A stretch of 64,000 nucleotides of DNA, taken from NCBI RefSeq assembly GCF_001263205.1, contig NZ_CP012333.1, positions 10,335,501 through 10,399,500 on the forward strand, read 5' to 3'. The notes under the pieces are model-generated. The model had not been told where the DNA came from, searched no databases, and was given only the letters and a program-made list of their open reading frames with translations. The stretch is from Labilithrix luteola. Lineage in GTDB: Bacteria; Myxococcota_A; Polyangia; Polyangiales; Polyangiaceae. Both the position numbers and the translations under genes were made by a program. Below, in pieces: positions 60,637 to 64,000 of this stretch (its first letter is position 1; every line of letters starts with the position of its first letter).

Positions 60637-61988
60637 GCCTCCGGACGCGCCTCGCTGCGCTCTTGGGGATTTCGACGTTCACGGCCGCCGTAGGCGCCTC
60701 GTCGCTGCCGTCCTTGGGCGACCCCGAGATCGATGCGCGCCGCGAGCAGTACGGCGGACAGATCGCGCAGCTGCCTACGACGCAGACGCGGTGGAATCTT
60801 TCCGACCTCGAACACGCCGAACGTATGGCGGACACGGGCGACCTTTCGAAGGCGGCGCAGCTCATGCGAACCGTTCGAAAGGACGGTACGGTAGCTGGCG
60901 TTCTCGAGGCTCGAGCCGGCGGCGTCGTTCGCTTGCCGAAGAAGTTCCGCGGCAATCCCGAGATCACCGAGGCCCTCGAGGTCGGACACGACTCCGTGCG
61001 CTCGGTCTTCGATGAGATGTTTCCCGCGCAGGAACTCCAGACCTTCGCGGGAGACGTCATCCTGCTCGGCGTCGGCGTCGGCGAGCTGGTCCCGGTCGAG
61101 GGCCGCGACTACCCGGTATTCGTTCGCCTCGATCCGGAATTCCTCGTCTATCGGTGGAGCGAAAACCGCTGGTACTACCGCGCCGTCATCGGCCTACTGC
61201 CGATCACGCCCGGCGACGGGCGATGGGTCCTTCACACGGTAGGCAGGATCTCACCGTGGAATAATGGGCTCTGGCGCGCGATTGGCCGTGCGTGGATCGA
61301 CAAGGAGCACGCGCGCCTAAATAAATCGAACTGGGAAAACAAGCTCGCGAACCCTGCGCGCGTGGCTGTCTCCCCGTCGGGCGCTTCGCAAAAGCAAAAG
61401 CAATCGTGGTTCCGCGCCGTCATGGCGTGGGGCATCAATACCGTCTTCGGCCTCGAGCCTGGCTATGACGTCAAGCTCCTCGAGAGTAACGGAGTCGGAT
61501 ACGAGTGCTTCCTCAAGACCATCGAGAAATCCGACCGCGACATTGTGATCGCGCTGTCGGGGTCCACGGTGCTCGTCGACGGCGGCGCCGGGTTCAGCAA
61601 CTCGGATATCCACGCCTCGATTCGTGCCGACATGATCAAGGGCACGGCCGATGGCCTGGCGTACACGATCAACACGCAGGGTATCCCGCAGTTTGTGCTC
61701 GCTCGATGGGATGAGGACGCGCTCGAGCAGTCCGCGATCGTCGAGTGGGACGTGTCCCCTCCGCAGGATCGGTCGGCCGATGCGGACTCCCTCGTAAAGG
61801 CAGGCCAGGCCCTCGCGGCGCTCACGACCGCGGCTACCGCCAGCGGACACGAGATCGACATCGAGGCCTTTGCTCTCCGCTTCCGAATCCCGCTCCGTCA
61901 GAAGACTCGTCAGAAGACCGAGCAAACGACGGTGACGTCGCTCCGCCTGCCTGCGCAGGGCGCCGCGCCGATGAAGGAGGCCGCGTGA
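60633..61988 (+). CDS. portal protein (DUF935, Mu gp29-like)
   Basis: A 451-residue protein from TTG 60633 (TTGA overlap). It has the DUF935 pattern: D-P-E-I-D-A-R-R-E-Q-Y at the start, a wing with G-V-G-E-L-V-P-V-E-G-R, R-W-V-L-H-T, and N-K-S-N-W-E-N-K-L-A-N later. Mu gp29-type portals form the DNA entry ring. A 56-residue part is duplicated in an early gene at 46230-46398. Confidence 0.88.
   Translation: MSLRTRLAALLGISTFTAAVGASSLPSLGDPEIDARREQYGGQIAQLPTTQTRWNLSDLEHAERMADTGDLSKAAQLMRTVRKDGTVAGVLEARAGGVVRLPKKFRGNPEITEALEVGHDSVRSVFDEMFPAQELQTFAGDVILLGVGVGELVPVEGRDYPVFVRLDPEFLVYRWSENRWYYRAVIGLLPITPGDGRWVLHTVGRISPWNNGLWRAIGRAWIDKEHARLNKSNWENKLANPARVAVSPSGASQKQKQSWFRAVMAWGINTVFGLEPGYDVKLLESNGVGYECFLKTIEKSDRDIVIALSGSTVLVDGGAGFSNSDIHASIRADMIKGTADGLAYTINTQGIPQFVLARWDEDALEQSAIVEWDVSPPQDRSADADSLVKAGQALAALTTAATASGHEIDIEAFALRFRIPLRQKTRQKTEQTTVTSLRLPAQGAAPMKEAA
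61072..61240 (+). repeat. portal segment copied to an early gene
   Basis: This 169-bp part of the portal gene is the counterpart of the minus-strand copy at 46230-46398; the alignment is ungapped. Confidence 0.9.
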
Positions 61989-63397
61989 AGCGCTTCCTTC
62001 CTATGGGCCTTCTGGCTCTCTCTGCCGACGCGTGGGGAATGGAACTCACGGCGGGACCGAAGGCGACGAAGCCGTTTCACCTCGAGGGGGATTTCGCGGT
62101 CGTCAAGGTCGTCGGTCCGCTCGTTCAGCACCCGGACGTTGACGAAGTTTGCGACAGCTACCACGGCATCGCGGAACGCTTCGTCGAGGCGTGCAAGAGC
62201 GCCGCGCCCGCGATCGCGCTCAAGATCTCCTCCCCAGGCGGTCAGGTTGCCGGTTGCTTCGAGCTCGCGGCGCAGATGCGGGACCAAGCGGCAGCCGCAG
62301 GCAAGCGCCTCGTCGCGTATGTCGATGGCCTCGCAGCGTCGGCGGCCTACGCGTTGGCGTGCGCCGCGAGCGAGATCGTCATCCCGCCGAGCGGCGTCGC
62401 GGGCTCCATCGGAGTGCTTCACGTGCTCATGGACACCACGAAGCTCGACGGCGCGATGGGAGTTGGTTACGCGATGATCGCGTCCGGCTCCCGCAAGGTC
62501 GACGGCAACCCGCACATTGCTCTCTCTGATGAGGCGCGCGCGGCCGTCCAGACCGGCGTCGACGACATGGCCGAGCGGTTCTTCGAGCTCGTTGCCGAGA
62601 GCCGACGGATCGGCGCGGACGCCGTCCGCGCGCTCGAGGCGGGCGTGTTCGTAGGACAGAAAGCGGTGGCCGCGGGTCTCGCGGACCGCGTGCAAACCTT
62701 TGCCGAGCTCGTCAGCAGCCCGGCGAACCAAACCACGGCCCACGCGGCCACGGAGGAAAGCATGGGCTGGAAAGAGGCGATGCAGAAGGCCGCCGACGAA
62801 GGCGACGAGGACGCAAAGAAGGCACTCGCCGCGCTCGAGGCCGACGAGGAAAAGAAGGACAACGGCGACAAGGCCGAAGGCGAGTCGGACGAAAAGAAGG
62901 ACGACGGCGACAAAGCCGAAGGCGACTCGAACGACGACGAGCAAAAGGACGACAAGCCGGCCGCCAAGGCGAACGCGGCGGCGCCGTCCGCGCGCATCGT
63001 GTCGCTCGATGACGTTCGCGCGATCGTTGCGGAGAACGACGAGCGAAAGGCGCTTCTCGCGTCGCGCTCGGACCTCCCGAAGGAGACGATCGACTCGTTC
63101 GCCAAGCTGCCGATCGCGAACCTTCGCGAGGTGGTGAAGAGCACGCCGCGCGTCGCCTCTAAGGGGCAGGTGAACGCCGCGCGCGCTGCGCTCGCGGTGA
63201 ATCCGACCGTGGGCGACCCGAAGGTAGCCGCCTCGCCCGAAGCGGACAAGGAGGCTGAGGAACTGCGTGTCGCGATGGGCCTCTCGTCTCCTCGCGCGCT
63301 CACCGAGATGCGCATCGACGAGAACGGAGTGACCACCTTCCCGCTGATGACCCCGACCCTCGCGCGTGAGCGAGCAGCGAAGAAAGGAGCCGTCTGA
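61985..63397 (+). CDS. head maturation protease (S49/ClpP-like) fused to scaffold
   Basis: A 470-residue protein from GTG 61985 (GTGA overlap). Residues about 15-235 are a ClpP/SppA-like protease (I-S-S-P-G-G-Q-V, V-D-G-L-A-A-S-A-A-Y-A-L-A, G-V-A-G-S-I-G-V). A D/E/K-rich repeat-like stretch (about 285-330) and a helical end follow, as in protease-scaffold fusions. It shapes and cleaves the procapsid; residues in either Ser motif may be the nucleophile. Confidence 0.88.
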   Translation: MKRFLPMGLLALSADAWGMELTAGPKATKPFHLEGDFAVVKVVGPLVQHPDVDEVCDSYHGIAERFVEACKSAAPAIALKISSPGGQVAGCFELAAQMRDQAAAAGKRLVAYVDGLAASAAYALACAASEIVIPPSGVAGSIGVLHVLMDTTKLDGAMGVGYAMIASGSRKVDGNPHIALSDEARAAVQTGVDDMAERFFELVAESRRIGADAVRALEAGVFVGQKAVAAGLADRVQTFAELVSSPANQTTAHAATEESMGWKEAMQKAADEGDEDAKKALAALEADEEKKDNGDKAEGESDEKKDDGDKAEGDSNDDEQKDDKPAAKANAAAPSARIVSLDDVRAIVAENDERKALLASRSDLPKETIDSFAKLPIANLREVVKSTPRVASKGQVNAARAALAVNPTVGDPKVAASPEADKEAEELRVAMGLSSPRALTEMRIDENGVTTFPLMTPTLARERAAKKGAV

Positions 63398-63840
63398 TGG
63401 CTGCCATTACGACTCAGCGCGACGGCTCGATCCGGATCGTCGATTTCGACAAGCGCCCGCTCGCCGCTGGCGTGGTCGCCCGCAAGGGAGGCCGAGTTGC
63501 TGTGAACGCGACCGGCTTTTACTGCCCCGCAACGGGGGCGGCGACAGAGCTGGTGCTCCACGCCATCTTCGTCGAGACCGTAGACAACAGTGGTGGAGCG
63601 GCTGGCGCGAAGAGCGCGAACGTTCGCTTCTTCCGCGAGCGCACGCTCCTTCTCCAGAACAACGACGCGGGGACCGCGGTGACGACCGCCGCCCGGGAGC
63701 GAGTTTGTTACCAGCTCGATGACCAGACGGTCACCGGCGACAACGCGAAGGCTCCCGCCGGCGTCGTTTACGACGTCACGGCGGAAGGCGTGTGGGTCGA
63801 CGAGGGCGTGTCGGGAACCGGCGTCACGGACGTGGACTGA
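63397..63840 (+). CDS. head decoration-like protein
   Basis: A 147-residue beta-rich protein, start overlapping the protease stop (TGATG). The pattern ending A-G-V-V-Y-D-V-T-A-E-G-V-W-V-D fits capsid decoration proteins. It sits between protease and major head genes as usual. Confidence 0.7.
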   Translation: MAAITTQRDGSIRIVDFDKRPLAAGVVARKGGRVAVNATGFYCPATGAATELVLHAIFVETVDNSGGAAGAKSANVRFFRERTLLLQNNDAGTAVTTAARERVCYQLDDQTVTGDNAKAPAGVVYDVTAEGVWVDEGVSGTGVTDVD

Positions 63841-63855
63841 GGAAGGGACGGAGCC

Positions 63856-64000
63856 ATGCAAATCACCCCGACTTGGATCGGTAATTTCGAGACCAACCTC
63901 CGCACGCTGATCAACGGCTCGTCCGAGTATCAGGCTCGAAACCTGTTCTGGGACAAGTACATGTCCGTGCAGCAGTCGGCGACTCTGCGCGAGCTCTTCT
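63856..64000 (+). CDS. major head protein (Mu gpT-like), start only
   Basis: The first 48 codons (M-Q-I-T-P-T-W-I-G-N-F-E-T-N-L) reach the window end. Start ATG 63856 behind GGGACGGAG. The start resembles Mu gpT-type head subunits and the order after protease and decoration protein supports it. Confidence 0.75.
   Translation, partial: MQITPTWIGNFETNLRTLINGSSEYQARNLFWDKYMSVQQSATLRELF

Larger units (their letters stand above)
40849..64000. mobile_element. temperate tailed-phage prophage, left part (right end outside window)
   Basis: Starts at the tRNA-Leu 3' end with integrase and excisionase. It continues with a leftward early operon (recombination, modification), a repressor/ImmA switch, a rightward replication operon and a packaging/head module (terminase, DUF935 portal, protease, decoration, gpT-like head). 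Genes are packed with 1-10 bp overlaps, unlike the host part. The head module is Mu-like, the layout lambda-like, and integration is by a tyrosine recombinase. Apart from the portal-like segment duplicated in an early gene, no disrupted phage gene was seen, so it may be intact. Confidence 0.95.

Noticed and set aside
1..64000. CRISPR array, insertion sequence or integron
   Set aside because: No regularly spaced repeats with unique spacers and no transposase with terminal inverted repeats were seen.

Overview
The window is high-GC chromosomal DNA of a soil-type deltaproteobacterial lineage, most likely Myxococcota of the Polyangia/Sorangiineae kind. The assignment is inferred from gene style: many lipoproteins with L-x-A-C lipoboxes, a lipidated S9A prolyl oligopeptidase, a MoxR ATPase, an ECF sigma factor carrying a membrane-anchored tail, lysine/alanine-rich nucleoid-like proteins and very GC-rich third codon positions. 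No rRNA or marker set allows a genus name.

Positions 1 to about 40,765 are host chromosome. After a tRNA-Phe and a gene-poor stretch come a small membrane protein, two paralogous nucleoid-type proteins, a SAM methyltransferase broken by a one-base frameshift, a HicA-like protein, a lipoprotein, a GT-C type membrane protein, an OafA-type acyltransferase, a TPR protein, a prolyl oligopeptidase, a response regulator, a fatty acid desaturase followed by a lysine-rich repeat protein, an ECF sigma factor cluster, a pectin-acetylesterase-like lipoprotein, a lon operon (lon, then a membrane protein and HExxH peptidase that look like one frameshifted gene), PA14 and NTF2-like lipoproteins, a moxR/tsaB/nucleotidyltransferase cluster, a three-gene operon (MscS-like channel plus two Kef-type antiporters) whose start codon overlaps that of a divergent PhoD phosphatase, an M1 aminopeptidase and an outer-membrane barrel protein.

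From a tRNA-Leu(UAA) at about 40,766 to the window end lies the left 23 kb of a temperate tailed-phage genome; its right end is outside. The integrase stop codon sits inside the tRNA 3' end, so the tRNA is the attachment site. The layout is lambdoid. A leftward operon of about 18 mostly overlapping genes runs from an exonuclease/RecT recombination pair through a DNA methyltransferase, a MazG-like protein and many unknowns to xis and int. In the centre sit an XRE repressor and an ImmA-type metallopeptidase, bracketed by two near-identical palindromic sites that I read as operators. A rightward operon then starts with a Cro-like protein and runs through an HNH-type protein, a phage-borne sliding clamp (DnaN), a replication protein with 11-bp iteron-like repeats inside its gene, a DnaC-like loader and a RusA-like protein into small and large terminase, a DUF935 (Mu gp29-like) portal, a protease/scaffold, a decoration protein and the start of a Mu gpT-like major head protein.

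The most notable signals are: a 56-residue piece of the portal protein reused (49/56 identical) at the start of an unrelated early gene on the opposite strand; iteron-like 11-bp repeats inside the replication gene; paired operator-like sites flanking the repressor/ImmA pair; an ECF sigma factor fused to a membrane-anchored tail; two host genes each split by a single missing base in or next to a G-run; and the fully overlapping divergent start codons at 34,810-34,813.
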